This document shows positions 25,172 to 34,299 of a stretch of DNA of 64,000 bases, in pieces. The translations under genes and the position numbers were made by a program. Under the pieces are notes generated by a model. It had not been told where the DNA came from. It was given only the letters and a program-made list of their open reading frames with translations, and searched no databases. The stretch is from Carnobacterium divergens (lineage in GTDB: Bacteria > Bacillota > Bacilli > Lactobacillales > Carnobacteriaceae), in NCBI RefSeq assembly GCF_900258435.1, contig NZ_LT992558.1, forward strand, positions 1,050,736 through 1,114,735. The letters are read 5' to 3'. The stretch's first letter is position 1. Every line of letters starts with the position of its first letter.

Positions 25172-25199
25172 AAATTTATTTTTTAGAGTTCTTTTTTTT
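25159..25199 (+). terminator. Rho-independent terminator overlapping the GH73 stop codon
   Basis: AAAGAACTTTAAAAA (about 25160-25174) pairs with TTTTTTAGAGTTCTTT (25179-25194) with one mismatch, followed by T. Confidence 0.75.
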
Positions 25200-25259
25200 G
25201 TTTTTCAATAGCTTCTTTTCTGTAAAACAAGTAAAATAGAATTACAAAGGAGTGATACA

Positions 25260-25955
25260 ATGCAAACTAAACAAGAACAAAACATTCCAACGATTACAAC
25301 GGATTTACGAAAAGATATTATTACTGTTCCAAAGTCTATTAGTCAAGCTAGTGGTATTCGTATTTTTGGAAAATTGATTCGATCTATTATTTTTACAACA
25401 GATATCGCCATTATTTGCAACAATGATGCAGATGCAGTAATTGCTGTGTATCCTTTTACGCCTCATCCAGCAATTATTCAAAGTATTACTTTAGCAGCGA
25501 ATATTCCTGTATTTTCAGGTGTTGGCGGTGGACTTACTCATGGAAAAAGATCGGCGAATATCAGTTTGTTTGCTGAAGCCCAAGGATCATTAGGAGTCGT
25601 AGTGAACGCGCCAACGCCTACAAGTACGATTAAAGAAATCAGCGACAATATCGATATTCCCATTATTGGAACCATCGTTTCAGAATTTACAGATATTAAA
25701 GAAAAAATTACTGCCGGTATCAGTATTTTAAATGTGAGTGGGGGTACCCAGACGGCTAAAATGGTAAAAAAAATCCGAGAAGACTTTCCTGATATCGCTA
25801 TTATTGCTACAGGTGGACCAACGGAGGCCTCCATTCTTGAAACAATAGAAGCAGGAGCCAATGCCATCACTTATACACCACCATCAAATGGCGTTTTATT
25901 TAGTAAAAAAATGGAGAAATATCGTGATCAAGAAGAAGCTCATTATCAAGAATAG
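25260..25955 (+). CDS. Predicted TIM-barrel protein of unknown function
   Basis: A 231-residue cytosolic protein with alternating strands and helices. The repeating pattern (IPVFSGVGGGL, LGVVVNAPTP, IPIIGTIVSE, ISILNVSGGT, IAIIATGGPT, ANAITYTPPS) suggests a beta/alpha barrel, and GGT plus ATGGPT near the C-terminal ends of strands 6 and 7 resemble a phosphate-binding site of the NanE/TrpC kind. Database entries for such Lactobacillales proteins are usually vague (hydrolase), and I cannot name a reaction. AAAGGAGTG precedes the ATG. It is followed after 21 bases by a YbjQ-family gene, in an apparent two-gene operon. Confidence 0.75.
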   Translation: MQTKQEQNIPTITTDLRKDIITVPKSISQASGIRIFGKLIRSIIFTTDIAIICNNDADAVIAVYPFTPHPAIIQSITLAANIPVFSGVGGGLTHGKRSANISLFAEAQGSLGVVVNAPTPTSTIKEISDNIDIPIIGTIVSEFTDIKEKITAGISILNVSGGTQTAKMVKKIREDFPDIAIIATGGPTEASILETIEAGANAITYTPPSNGVLFSKKMEKYRDQEEAHYQE

Positions 25956-25976
25956 ATAAAGAAGGAGGAAGGGAAA

Positions 25977-26297
25977 ATGATTATTACAACAACCAATTCA
26001 GTTGAAAATCAAACAATTAAAAGCTACGAAGGCATCGTATTTGGTGAAGTGATTTCAGGTATCAATATGCTAAAAGATATGGGGGCAGGCCTTCGCAATA
26101 TTTTTGGCGGACGCTCACAAGGATATGAGAACGAATTGCTAAATGCTCGTACTGAAGCGTTGAAAGAAATGGAAGAACGAGCTAAAACAATGGGATCCGA
26201 TGCTGTTATTGGAGTGAAGATGGATTACGAAGTATTAGGTGCTGATAACGGAATGTTGATGGTAACTTGTAGTGGTACAGCAGTTAAATCAAATTAA
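25977..26297 (+). CDS. YbjQ/UPF0145 family protein
   Basis: A 106-residue protein of the YbjQ family (PF01906-type, putative heavy-metal-binding fold). Motifs seen: [20 protein letters not shown], the Arg-rich GGRSQGYE, and the C-terminal [20 protein letters not shown]. The proteins form pentamers in solved structures, and the role is still unclear. GAAGGAGG lies at the right distance from the ATG. It is the second gene after a TIM-barrel protein, with a terminator after it. Confidence 0.88.
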   Translation: MIITTTNSVENQTIKSYEGIVFGEVISGINMLKDMGAGLRNIFGGRSQGYENELLNARTEALKEMEERAKTMGSDAVIGVKMDYEVLGADNGMLMVTCSGTAVKSN

Positions 26298-26304
26298 ACA
26301 TATG

Positions 26305-26346
26305 AAAAATTAGAGGAAAAAGTACAAATCCAACTCTAATTTTTTT
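26305..26346 (+). terminator. Rho-independent terminator
   Basis: AAAAATTAGAG (26305-26315) pairs with CTCTAATTTTT (26334-26344), followed by T. Confidence 0.82.
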
Positions 26347-26429
26347 ATTTCTTAACAAATTATTTACTATCAATCCCTATTTTATTGACTTATAATAAAA
26401 TAGAGAATGTTTAAATTGAAAGGAAGTTG

Positions 26430-28463
26430 ATGGTTGTGGGAGAGTTTCGTAGTCAAGAAAAAAAGCCAACTAAACTAGGATTGATTATTGGTGCAGTGGT
26501 TTTAGTTGTTGCTATCATTGGAGGAACAAGTTATTATTTTTGGAGTAATAGTCACAAAGATGAAAAGGCGGCGAATGATGCAGCGAAGCAATTTACGACT
26601 GCTTTAAAAAAGCAAAATTTTAAAAAGGTAAGTCAATTAGCATCTCCTCAGTCTCTAAAAACAGTCAATTATACAAAAACCAGTTTAACTGATAAATACA
26701 CAACGATTTTTGATGGCATTGGAGCCAGCACTATTGAAATCAACGATTTAAAAGTTGAACCTGTTAAAAAAAATGAAGAATATAAAATGAGTTACACAAT
26801 GAAAGTTACAACTAGTTTAGGTGAGTTGAAACCAGAAAAACACGAGGCTAAGCTGACGAAAGCAGGAGATGCTTATCTAGTAGATTGGGATGCCCATTTG
26901 ATTTTTTCTAAAATGGAAGCAACGGATAAAATCAGTGTGACCACCACAACAGCGACTCGTGGAGAAATTCTTGATAAAAATGGAGAACCCTTAGCCAATC
27001 TTAAAAAAATTCCAGAAGCGGGTATCGTCCCCAATGATTTAGGGGAAGGCGATGCGAAAACCGAAGCAATTAAAAACATCAGTGAAAAACTGAGTGTGCC
27101 AGTTGAAACGATTGAAAAAAAATTAAATGCAGGTTGGGTAAAACCTGAATTATTAGTTCCAATCAAAACGATGAAAGCAGGGGATACACCGGTTATTCCA
27201 GGTGTTCAATATACCTTAAAAGAAATGCGCAATTACCCTCTTAATGAAGCTGCTGCGCATTTAATTGGTTATGTCGGGGAAGTTTCAGCAGAAGACATTG
27301 AAAAAAATAAAGCCTTAAATGCTGGAGATATTATTGGGAAGTCGGGATTAGAAGCAGCTAAAGATAAAGAATTACGTGGTAAAAATGGCGGGCGCATTGT
27401 TATCAACGACAAAGACCAAAATTTAAAAGCAGTTCTTCAAGAAGTGGATAAAGTCGAAGGTCAGACGATCAGCTTGACAATCGATAGTAAGATTCAAAAG
27501 CAAGCTTATGACCAAATTCAAGGTCAAAAGGGGTCAGCAGTAATGATGAATCCAACTGATGGTTCTTTAATGGCTTTAGTAAGCAGTCCATCTTATGATG
27601 CTAATTTAATGACAAGTGGCATTTCATCAGCAGAGTACGACCAATATGCAAATGACAAAAATTTACCATTCTTAGCTAGATACGCTAGTAATTATGCGCC
27701 AGGTTCGACGTTCAAAACAATTACTGCAGGAATTGGGTTAGATGCAGGAATCACTACACCAGATAAAACCCATGATATTAGCGGATTAAAATGGCAAAAA
27801 GACTCCTCTTGGGGGGATTATTTTGTCACCCGAGTAAGCGACGTGCCAACCGTTAACATGACACAAGCTCTTGTTTATTCTGATAATATTTATTTTGCCA
27901 AAGAAGGTTTAGAAATGGGCAAAGAAACCTTTGAAAAAGGATTAAACAAATTTATTTTTGGTGAAACGTTAGACTTGCCAATTGCGATGGATCCAGCACA
28001 AGTAGCCAATAAAAAAGGCCTTAATAGCGATATCTTATTGGCAGATACAGCTTACGGACAAGGTCAATTGCTAATGAGTCCGATTCAACAAGCTGTGTCC
28101 TACACGCCTTTTGCAGACAACGGTCAAATCATGTATCCAAAATTACAATCCGATCAAAAAACAGTTGAATCAAAACAAGCGATCACGGATAAATCTGCTA
28201 CAATTGTAAAAGATGCGTTGATTGAAACAGTGAATTCACCGCAAGGAACCGCTCATACCTTAGCAATTCCAGGGCATCAAATTGCCGCTAAAACCGGAAC
28301 CGCTGAATTAAAAGAAAAGCAAGACACTAAAGGAGACGAAAATGCGTTCTTACTAGCCTTTGACGCTGACAATAACAATTATTTATTAGTAGCGATGCTA
28401 GAAGGCGGAACGAGTCGAGATGTTATTTCAAGAATGCGTCCTGTTCTTGAAGGTATGTATTAA
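26430..28463 (+). CDS. Class B penicillin-binding protein with MecA-type N-terminal domain (PBP3/Pbp5-like)
   Basis: A 677-residue transpeptidase. One N-terminal membrane anchor (about residues 17-36), an NTF2-like MecA_N domain (about 45-155), a dimerisation domain (about 165-340) and the transpeptidase domain. Active-site motifs are in order: Ser426-T-F-Lys429, Ser484-D-N486 and Lys621-T-G623. It cross-links peptidoglycan on the outer face of the membrane. The MecA_N-containing subgroup includes B. subtilis PbpC, enterococcal Pbp5 and staphylococcal PBP2a, several of which bind beta-lactams weakly; affinity here cannot be read from sequence. Start set at ATG 26430 after AGGA; a TTG before and a GTG after are alternatives. 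Confidence 0.92.
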   Translation: MVVGEFRSQEKKPTKLGLIIGAVVLVVAIIGGTSYYFWSNSHKDEKAANDAAKQFTTALKKQNFKKVSQLASPQSLKTVNYTKTSLTDKYTTIFDGIGASTIEINDLKVEPVKKNEEYKMSYTMKVTTSLGELKPEKHEAKLTKAGDAYLVDWDAHLIFSKMEATDKISVTTTTATRGEILDKNGEPLANLKKIPEAGIVPNDLGEGDAKTEAIKNISEKLSVPVETIEKKLNAGWVKPELLVPIKTMKAGDTPVIPGVQYTLKEMRNYPLNEAAAHLIGYVGEVSAEDIEKNKALNAGDIIGKSGLEAAKDKELRGKNGGRIVINDKDQNLKAVLQEVDKVEGQTISLTIDSKIQKQAYDQIQGQKGSAVMMNPTDGSLMALVSSPSYDANLMTSGISSAEYDQYANDKNLPFLARYASNYAPGSTFKTITAGIGLDAGITTPDKTHDISGLKWQKDSSWGDYFVTRVSDVPTVNMTQALVYSDNIYFAKEGLEMGKETFEKGLNKFIFGETLDLPIAMDPAQVANKKGLNSDILLADTAYGQGQLLMSPIQQAVSYTPFADNGQIMYPKLQSDQKTVESKQAITDKSATIVKDALIETVNSPQGTAHTLAIPGHQIAAKTGTAELKEKQDTKGDENAFLLAFDADNNNYLLVAMLEGGTSRDVISRMRPVLEGMY

Positions 28464-28471
28464 AAAATAAC

Positions 28472-28508
28472 AAAAGCAGTTATCTTTTCTAAGGTAGCTG
28501 CTTTTCTA
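28472..28508 (+). terminator. Rho-independent terminator after the PBP gene
   Basis: AAAAGCAGTTATCTT (28472-28486) pairs with AAGGTAGCTGCTTTT (28491-28505) using two G-U pairs. Confidence 0.75.
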
Positions 28509-28529
28509 TCTATGAAAAAGGAGAAATAG

Positions 28530-29171
28530 ATGATAAAAGTTGAATTGATTCAAAATCCAATCAAGCAAGAAGCGATGGCGAAATACATGAAAAATCAGTT
28601 TCCATTTGCAGGAATAAGCGCACCCCTTAGAAAAAGCCAATCTAAAGAGATGTTAAAAGAAAGTAAAACTTGGCCAATTCAAGAAGTTTTATCAGAAGTT
28701 AAACGCTACTATGGGCTAGAAAGTCGCGAATATCAGTATATTGCAATTGATTTATTGCAACAAAACATCAAGCGACTCAGCTATGAAGAGTTCGCCCCCT
28801 TATTTTACTTAGTGACGGAAAAGGCGTGGTGGGATTCTGTAGATTCATTAAGGGCAGTTATTTCAAGATGGTGTCTAGTAAATCCAGAAAAATTTGATTT
28901 AGTATTTCAGCATTTTACAACAAGTGAAAATTTTTGGAATAGACGAGTGGCAATCAATTTGCAGCTAGGCTACAAGGAAAAAACACAAACAAATTATCTG
29001 CAAGCAGCCATTGTTCAAGATATTGATACGAATGAATTTTTTATTCAAAAAGCCATTGGCTGGTCACTTAGAGATTATAGTAAAAACAACCCGGATTGGG
29101 TAAGAAAGTTTATTTCAGAAACGCCCCATTTAAGTTCATTAGCTGTTCGAGAAGGGTCGAAGTATCTTTGA
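28530..29171 (+). CDS. DNA alkylation repair protein (AlkD-like HEAT-repeat glycosylase)
   Basis: A 213-residue all-helical protein matching the AlkD family in length. Conserved blocks: PFAGISAPLRKSQSKEML near the start, KAWWDSVDSL (about residue 110), NFWNRRVAIN (about 133) and NEFFIQKAIGWSLRDYSKNN near the end. The Trp, Asp and Arg residues of WWDSVD and WSLRDY correspond to positions that hold the damaged base in AlkD. It should excise alkylated bases such as 3- or 7-methylpurines. AAGGAG precedes the ATG. It lies alone between terminators. Confidence 0.9.
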   Translation: MIKVELIQNPIKQEAMAKYMKNQFPFAGISAPLRKSQSKEMLKESKTWPIQEVLSEVKRYYGLESREYQYIAIDLLQQNIKRLSYEEFAPLFYLVTEKAWWDSVDSLRAVISRWCLVNPEKFDLVFQHFTTSENFWNRRVAINLQLGYKEKTQTNYLQAAIVQDIDTNEFFIQKAIGWSLRDYSKNNPDWVRKFISETPHLSSLAVREGSKYL

Positions 29172-29185
29172 TAAAGGCGAATATT

Positions 29186-29218
29186 AAAACAAGACATTTT
29201 TTTAATGTCTTGTTTTTA
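29186..29218 (+). terminator. Rho-independent terminator
   Basis: AAAACAAGACATT (29186-29198) pairs perfectly with AATGTCTTGTTTT (29204-29216). Confidence 0.9.
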
Positions 29219-29316
29219 ATTATTCTTCAAAGAGAACGTTTTCAGCTAATTTCCATCAAATTAGTGTTGCTCTTTTAGGGTTTGTGTGTTAATTTAATAG
29301 AAATAGAAATCCTATA

Positions 29317-29345
29317 TTTACTAGTTTAAATCATTAAAATAAAAT
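29317..29345 (+). promoter_or_regulatory. Promoter of the xpt-pbuX operon
   Basis: TTTACT (29317-29322), 17-base spacer, TAAAAT (29340-29345), about 40 bases before the riboswitch aptamer. Confidence 0.6.
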
Positions 29346-29383
29346 TGGATTGTTGGTCTTTTGAGGAACATCCTTCAATAAAA

Positions 29384-29451
29384 ACTTATATAATAGCCAA
29401 AATAAGGTTGGCGAGTATCTACCCAGAACCGTAAATTACTGGACTATAAGT
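29384..29451 (+). promoter_or_regulatory. Guanine riboswitch aptamer (purine riboswitch)
   Basis: P1 is ACTTATA (29384-29390) with TATAAGT (29445-29451). The core matches the purine riboswitch: ATAATAGCC, the J2/3 motif TATCTACC, the L3 region ACCGTAAA, and GGACTATA. The base that pairs with the ligand (in GACTA, 29444) is C, which selects guanine or hypoxanthine; adenine switches have T there. Confidence 0.95.
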
Positions 29452-29461
29452 AAAGAAATGA

Positions 29462-30169
<708 letters not shown>

Positions 30170-30171
30170 TC

Positions 30172-31485
30172 GTGTTATCAAATGGAAAAGCAGCAGCTTT
30201 AGGATTGCAACATGTTTTAGCTATGTATGCTGGGGCGGTTATTGTACCTCTTTTAATAGGTGGAGCGTTAGGTTTTAATGAAACGCAAATGACGTATTTA
30301 GTTTCCATTGATATTTTTATGTGTGGCGTAGCGACACTTCTACAATTAACAGTTAACAAATTTTTTGGAATTGGACTACCGGTTGTATTGGGTTGTGCAA
30401 TTCAAGCAGTATCCCCTTTAATTTTAATTGGATCTAACCAAGGAATCAGCGCAATGTATGGATCAATCATTGTAGCAGGAGTTTTTATTTTATTGATTTC
30501 TGGTATTTTTTCAAAGGTCAAACGATTTTTCCCACCGGTTGTAACCGGAACGGTCATTACTGTAATTGGTCTAACCCTAATCCCTGTTGCGATTGAAAAA
30601 ATGGGTGGCGGATTAAAAACAGCGGCAAATTTTGGCGACAGTCAATTTTTAATTTTATCCTTTTTAACGGTAGCGGTTATCTTGGGTGTTCAAGTGTATG
30701 GCGTTGGGTTTATGCGGTCAATCGCCGTGTTAATTGGTTTATTAGTTGGAACGATTGTAGCTGCAATGATGGGCTTAGTTAGTCTAGCTCCTGTTTTACA
30801 TGCTACATGGTTTCATATGCCAACACCATTTTACTTTGGCACTCCAACGTTTGAATGGTCTTCTATTGTGACGATGATTCTTATTTCGTTGGTGAGCATG
30901 GTAGAATCAACAGGTGTTTATTTTGCACTTGGTGAAATTACTGAAAAAGATATTAGCGAAGATGACTTGAAACGCGGCTATCGAGCTGAAGGGTTAGCTG
31001 TTTTATTAGGTGGAATTTTTAATACATTCCCCTATACCGGATTTTCTCAAAATGTAGGGCTAGTTCAATTATCGGGTATTAAAAACCGTAAACCAATTTA
31101 TTTTTCAGCTGGCTTTTTGATTTTACTAGGATTATTGCCTAAGATTGGCGCGATTGCCACTATTATTCCTGAACCAGTTCTTGGTGGAGCCATGTTGGTT
31201 ATGTTTGGTATGGTTGCAATTCAAGGCATTCGTATGTTAGTGAAAGTTGATTTTAGGGTAGATGCAAATCTATTGATTGTTGCGGTGTCAGTTGGGTTAG
31301 GACTAGGTGTTACAGTTGTACCTGATTTATTCAAACAATTTCCAGCAACCGTGCAATTGTTTACAGGTAACGGAATTGTCGTAGCAAGTATCACATCAAT
31401 TGTATTGAATTTAATTTTAAATCCAAAAAGTTTGAAACAAACCAATCGAGTGGTGGGCAGTGAATTTGCTGAAACTGGAAAATAA
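30172..31485 (+). CDS. pbuX: Xanthine permease
   Basis: A 437-residue transporter of the nucleobase-ascorbate (NCS2) family with about 12 to 14 hydrophobic segments. GLQHVLAMYAGAVIVPLLIG (residues 8-27) and the NAT signature around FSQNVGLVQLSGIKNR (about residue 288) are clear. It imports xanthine, coupled to protons. It starts with GTG at 30172, about nine bases after GAGGAGGA, and shares the guanine-riboswitch transcript with xpt, as in B. subtilis. Confidence 0.94.
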   Translation: MLSNGKAAALGLQHVLAMYAGAVIVPLLIGGALGFNETQMTYLVSIDIFMCGVATLLQLTVNKFFGIGLPVVLGCAIQAVSPLILIGSNQGISAMYGSIIVAGVFILLISGIFSKVKRFFPPVVTGTVITVIGLTLIPVAIEKMGGGLKTAANFGDSQFLILSFLTVAVILGVQVYGVGFMRSIAVLIGLLVGTIVAAMMGLVSLAPVLHATWFHMPTPFYFGTPTFEWSSIVTMILISLVSMVESTGVYFALGEITEKDISEDDLKRGYRAEGLAVLLGGIFNTFPYTGFSQNVGLVQLSGIKNRKPIYFSAGFLILLGLLPKIGAIATIIPEPVLGGAMLVMFGMVAIQGIRMLVKVDFRVDANLLIVAVSVGLGLGVTVVPDLFKQFPATVQLFTGNGIVVASITSIVLNLILNPKSLKQTNRVVGSEFAETGK

Positions 31486-31488
31486 AAA

Positions 31489-31532
31489 TAAAAACAGTGA
31501 AGAGAATGATTTCTTTTCATTGTTTTTTTTGT
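31489..31532 (+). terminator. Terminator of xpt-pbuX
   Basis: AAAAACAGTGAAGAGAA (31490-31506) pairs with TTCTTTTCATTGTTTTT (31511-31527) with G-U pairs, followed by T. Confidence 0.83.
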
Positions 31533-31576
31533 TTCTTTTCTTTATCATGGAGGTTGTAAGGAAAGAAGGTTTTAAA

Positions 31577-32122
31577 GTGGGAATTGATTTAAAAATAATT
31601 GGCATGATTTTTGTGATTAACTTTTGTTACATCACACTTAACACCATTCGATTTATGCTAACAATGAAAGGGTATCGTTTAATCGCACCAATTGTCAGCG
31701 TATTTGAGGTTACAATTTATGTTTTAGGACTAAGTATGGTCTTAAATCGGTTGGATAATCCTTGGAATTTGGCAGCCTATGCAATTGGTTATGGTGTCGG
31801 AGTTGCAGTTGGTATTAAAATTGAAGAATATCTAGCTTTAGGTTATATTATGGTCACTGTGATTATTCCAGATGTAGAAAGCAACGTTCCAGAAGAATTA
31901 AGAAATCTGGGGTACGGGGTAACAATGAATTATGCTTATGGACGTGAAGGTGAGCGGATGATTTTAGAAATATTAAGTCCTCGTAAAACCGAAAGACTTC
32001 TCTATAAAGAAATTCATAAACTAGAACCAAAAGCATTCGTCATTTCCTATGAACCTAAATATATTAGTGGAGGCTTTTGGACTAAAAAAGTTCGAAAAAG
32101 AAGAAAAGCCATGCAAGATTAA
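31577..32122 (+). CDS. UPF0316 family membrane protein (DUF5698/DUF2179)
   Basis: About 181 residues. Three hydrophobic segments fill the first 100 residues (IGMIFVINFCYITLNTIRF; IVSVFEVTIYVLGLSMVL; NLAAYAIGYGVGVAVGI), and a soluble DUF2179 domain follows (GYIMVTVIIPDVESN to SYEPKYISGGFW). Start set at GTG 31577, seven bases after GAAGG. Longer readings from 31460 or 31547 run through or close to the pbuX terminator and add residues not typical of the family. Function unknown; the C-terminal domain is found in several membrane proteins and may bind small ligands. Confidence 0.85.
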   Translation: MGIDLKIIGMIFVINFCYITLNTIRFMLTMKGYRLIAPIVSVFEVTIYVLGLSMVLNRLDNPWNLAAYAIGYGVGVAVGIKIEEYLALGYIMVTVIIPDVESNVPEELRNLGYGVTMNYAYGREGERMILEILSPRKTERLLYKEIHKLEPKAFVISYEPKYISGGFWTKKVRKRRKAMQD

Positions 32123-32133
32123 AACACATAAAA

Positions 32134-32168
32134 ACGAAGTCAGACATGAAAAAATGTCTGACTTTTTT
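32134..32168 (+). terminator. Rho-independent terminator
   Basis: AGTCAGACAT (32137-32146) pairs perfectly with ATGTCTGACT (32153-32162), then a T run. Confidence 0.92.
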
Positions 32169-32195
32169 TCATGTCATGAAATAGATCATTAAGAT

Positions 32196-32642
32196 CTATA
32201 AACGATCATCATGGTTTAACTGAATAAGAACCCCAAATGGATCTTGAATAACGCCGTATGCCTCACTAAAGGCATTGCTAGATAAAGGAACAAGCACCTT
32301 TACTTGTGGTGCACTCACTAAGCTAGTATAAAACTGTTGAATTTGTTGCAAATCAGCACTTTGAATACATAAAGAAAGGTTGTTTCCAATTTGAAAAGGG
32401 TGTTCCAAGTCCATATTTTCTTCAGCAATCATGACTTTGGTTTTGCCAATTGTTAAAACAGAGTGAGAAATAAACTGTTTATTTTCTTCGGTTACTAGGA
32501 GAGAAGAGTCACGCTTCGCCATTTCCTCATAAGTGATTTTAAATTGTTCCTTGGCATGGAAGTGTTTTTTGTAAAAAGTGATGGCCTCTTGTGCTTGGCC
32601 ATTCATTGAAAGAAAAATGCCGATTTCTAACGATTGATTCAT
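32196..32642 (-). CDS. PhnB-like VOC/glyoxalase-fold protein
   Basis: A 148-residue protein with the two beta-alpha-beta-beta-beta halves of the VOC superfamily. EIGIFLSMNGQAQEAITFYK at the start and YGVIQDPFGVLIQLNHD at the end are typical of the PhnB/YjdN group (often misnamed 3-demethylubiquinone methyltransferase). No complete metal site is evident. AAAAGGAG lies upstream of the ATG. It is divergent from a WYL-type regulator that may control it. The substrate is unknown. Confidence 0.82.
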   Translation of the reverse strand: MNQSLEIGIFLSMNGQAQEAITFYKKHFHAKEQFKITYEEMAKRDSSLLVTEENKQFISHSVLTIGKTKVMIAEENMDLEHPFQIGNNLSLCIQSADLQQIQQFYTSLVSAPQVKVLVPLSSNAFSEAYGVIQDPFGVLIQLNHDDRL

Positions 32643-32668
32643 CCTAAAAAACTCCTTTTTATTTTATT

Positions 32669-32699
32669 GATAATCGCTTCATTTAGTTGATTGATTATC
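32669..32699. promoter_or_regulatory. Inverted repeat in the divergent region, candidate operator
   Basis: GATAATC (32669-32675) and GATTATC (32693-32699) face each other 17 bases apart and overlap the promoter at 32687-32715. Confidence 0.4.
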
Positions 32700-32715
32700 T
32701 TGACTTCAGTATAGT
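32687..32715 (+). promoter_or_regulatory. Promoter of the regulator gene at 32760
   Basis: TTGATT (32687-32692), 17-base spacer, TATAGT (32710-32715). Confidence 0.6.
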
Positions 32716-32759
32716 AGATAAAGAGGTCAAAACATGACACCTTTTAAAGGAGCAGAAGA

Positions 32760-33704
32760 ATGAAAAAATCAGAACGGTTAAATGATATGATTCGATACTT
32801 GAATGATCGCTCTTTCTTTAACTTGAAAGAGCTAATGGAGCGTTATACCATTTCCAAAAGTACGGCACTTCGTGATGTGCGTTCTTTGGAAGAGTTGGGA
32901 ATGCCCATTTACACTGAGTATGGACGCTATGGAAAATATGGTATTTTGCAAAATAGACTCTTATCGCCAATTTTATTTACGATTGATGAAATTTATGCTC
33001 TTTATTTTGCGATGCTTACATTAGAAGCATATCAATCCTCACCATTTCATTTAAGTGTAAAAAAATTGAATGAAAACTTTGAAAACTGTTTATCGAAAGA
33101 GCAATTGCACCATCTTCATAAAATGAAGAAGGTTCTTAATTTTGAATCATACCCACACCCTAATGTGAGTTCTTTTTTAGATCAAATTTTAGAAAGTATT
33201 TTAACTGGAAATGAGTGTACTGTTAGTTATTTAAAAGGAGAAGTGGAACAAGTTTATTCTGTCCAATTCTTTAAAATATCGGCTAAATTTGGACAATGGT
33301 ATGTTAGTGGAATTAATTTGAAAACAAAGCGCATGATTGTTTTTAGAGGTGATAAAATAACTAGTTTTGATGTGGGAACGACACCTTCATCATTTCTTTC
33401 AGAAGACTTATTACAGTTATCTATTCACCAACAGACGAAATTAGGAACAGATTTTGAAGTTGAGATAAAAGAACAAGCTAAGGATCTATTTTACAAAGAA
33501 AATTACCCATCTATGAAGTTGATCGAAACCGATAAAATTATAATTAAGGGAAGCTACCAACAGCATGAAGAGCCTTTTATTGCTAATTATTTATTACGAT
33601 ATGGAGAGACTATTTTGGCTATTAGGCCTCCAGCATTAAAAAAAATAGTTGAAAATAGAATAAACGAGTTAGCAAAATATTATCAAAACGTAAAACAAGC
33701 TTAA
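32760..33704 (+). CDS. HTH/WYL-type transcriptional regulator
   Basis: A 314-residue regulator. Residues 1-60 form a DeoR/HTH_11-type winged helix (LKELMERYTISKSTALRDVR). The middle has a helical segment, and about 160-215 corresponds to a WYL-like domain (KISAKFGQWYVSGINL) in which the canonical W-Y-L triplet appears as W-Y-V. The C-terminal part resembles the WCX extension. It is divergent from a glyoxalase-fold gene and probably regulates it and itself through the inverted repeat between them. Ligand unknown. Confidence 0.83.
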   Translation: MKKSERLNDMIRYLNDRSFFNLKELMERYTISKSTALRDVRSLEELGMPIYTEYGRYGKYGILQNRLLSPILFTIDEIYALYFAMLTLEAYQSSPFHLSVKKLNENFENCLSKEQLHHLHKMKKVLNFESYPHPNVSSFLDQILESILTGNECTVSYLKGEVEQVYSVQFFKISAKFGQWYVSGINLKTKRMIVFRGDKITSFDVGTTPSSFLSEDLLQLSIHQQTKLGTDFEVEIKEQAKDLFYKENYPSMKLIETDKIIIKGSYQQHEEPFIANYLLRYGETILAIRPPALKKIVENRINELAKYYQNVKQA

Positions 33705-33746
33705 AAGCGAACGATTTATTAAAAAATAGATATAATATTCGATAAT
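33703..33746 (+). promoter_or_regulatory. PurR box pair upstream of purE
   Basis: CGAAC (33708-33712) and the inverted ATTCG (33737-33741) are 24 bases apart in AT-rich surroundings (AAAAGCGAACGATTT and AATATTCGATAATA). The spacing is close to that of the PurBox pair of the B. subtilis pur operon. Confidence 0.75.
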
Positions 33747-33748
33747 AA

Positions 33749-33777
33749 TTGACTCCTTTACACGGCCTTGTTAAAAT
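33749..33777 (+). promoter_or_regulatory. Promoter of purEKB
   Basis: TTGACT (33749-33754), 17-base spacer, TAAAAT (33772-33777), directly downstream of the PurR boxes. Confidence 0.75.
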
Positions 33778-33810
33778 CAAAGAGAAGAGATTGGATGAGG
33801 GGGAAATAAG

Positions 33811-34299
33811 TTGATCAATGAAGTCGCTGTTATTATGGGAAGTACTTCTGACTGGGAAACAATGCAATACGCGTGCAAAATTTTAGATGAATTTAAGGTT
33901 CCATATGAAAAAAAAGTGGTTTCCGCTCATCGAACACCCGACTATATGTTTGAATTTGCAGAAACGGCTCGCTCTAAGGGGATTAAAGTGATTATTGCTG
34001 GTGCAGGAGGTGCGGCTCATCTACCAGGAATGGTGGCGGCAAAAACAACGTTACCTGTAATCGGAGTCCCAATGGAATCAAAAAGTTTAAAAGGAATGGA
34101 CTCCCTGCTTTCAATTGTACAAATGCCAGCCGGGGTTCCAGTAGCAACAGTTGCGATTGGAAAACCAGGAGCCACAAACGCTGGATTATTAGCTTTACAA
34201 ATGTTGTCAATGACAGATGAGGCAATTACTGATAAACTAAATAAGAGAAGAAAAGAAATAAAAGAAAAAGCAATGGAAAGTAGTGATGAACTTGTCTAA
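33811..34299 (+). CDS. purE: N5-carboxyaminoimidazole ribonucleotide mutase
   Basis: A 162-residue class I PurE that converts N5-CAIR to CAIR in de novo purine synthesis. Hallmarks: [10 protein letters not shown] (about residues 9-18), [12 protein letters not shown] (about 40, with the catalytic His) and [20 protein letters not shown] (about 65). The start is TTG at 33811, about eight bases after GAGGGG; the first in-frame ATG would remove the conserved first strand. First gene of purEKB; purK overlaps its end. Confidence 0.95.
   Translation: MINEVAVIMGSTSDWETMQYACKILDEFKVPYEKKVVSAHRTPDYMFEFAETARSKGIKVIIAGAGGAAHLPGMVAAKTTLPVIGVPMESKSLKGMDSLLSIVQMPAGVPVATVAIGKPGATNAGLLALQMLSMTDEAITDKLNKRRKEIKEKAMESSDELV

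Noticed and set aside
31460-31576. Upstream extension of the UPF0316 protein overlapping pbuX
   Set aside because: It runs through the pbuX terminator and adds a Phe/Leu-rich stretch not seen in the family; GTG 31577 has a ribosome site and gives the normal length.
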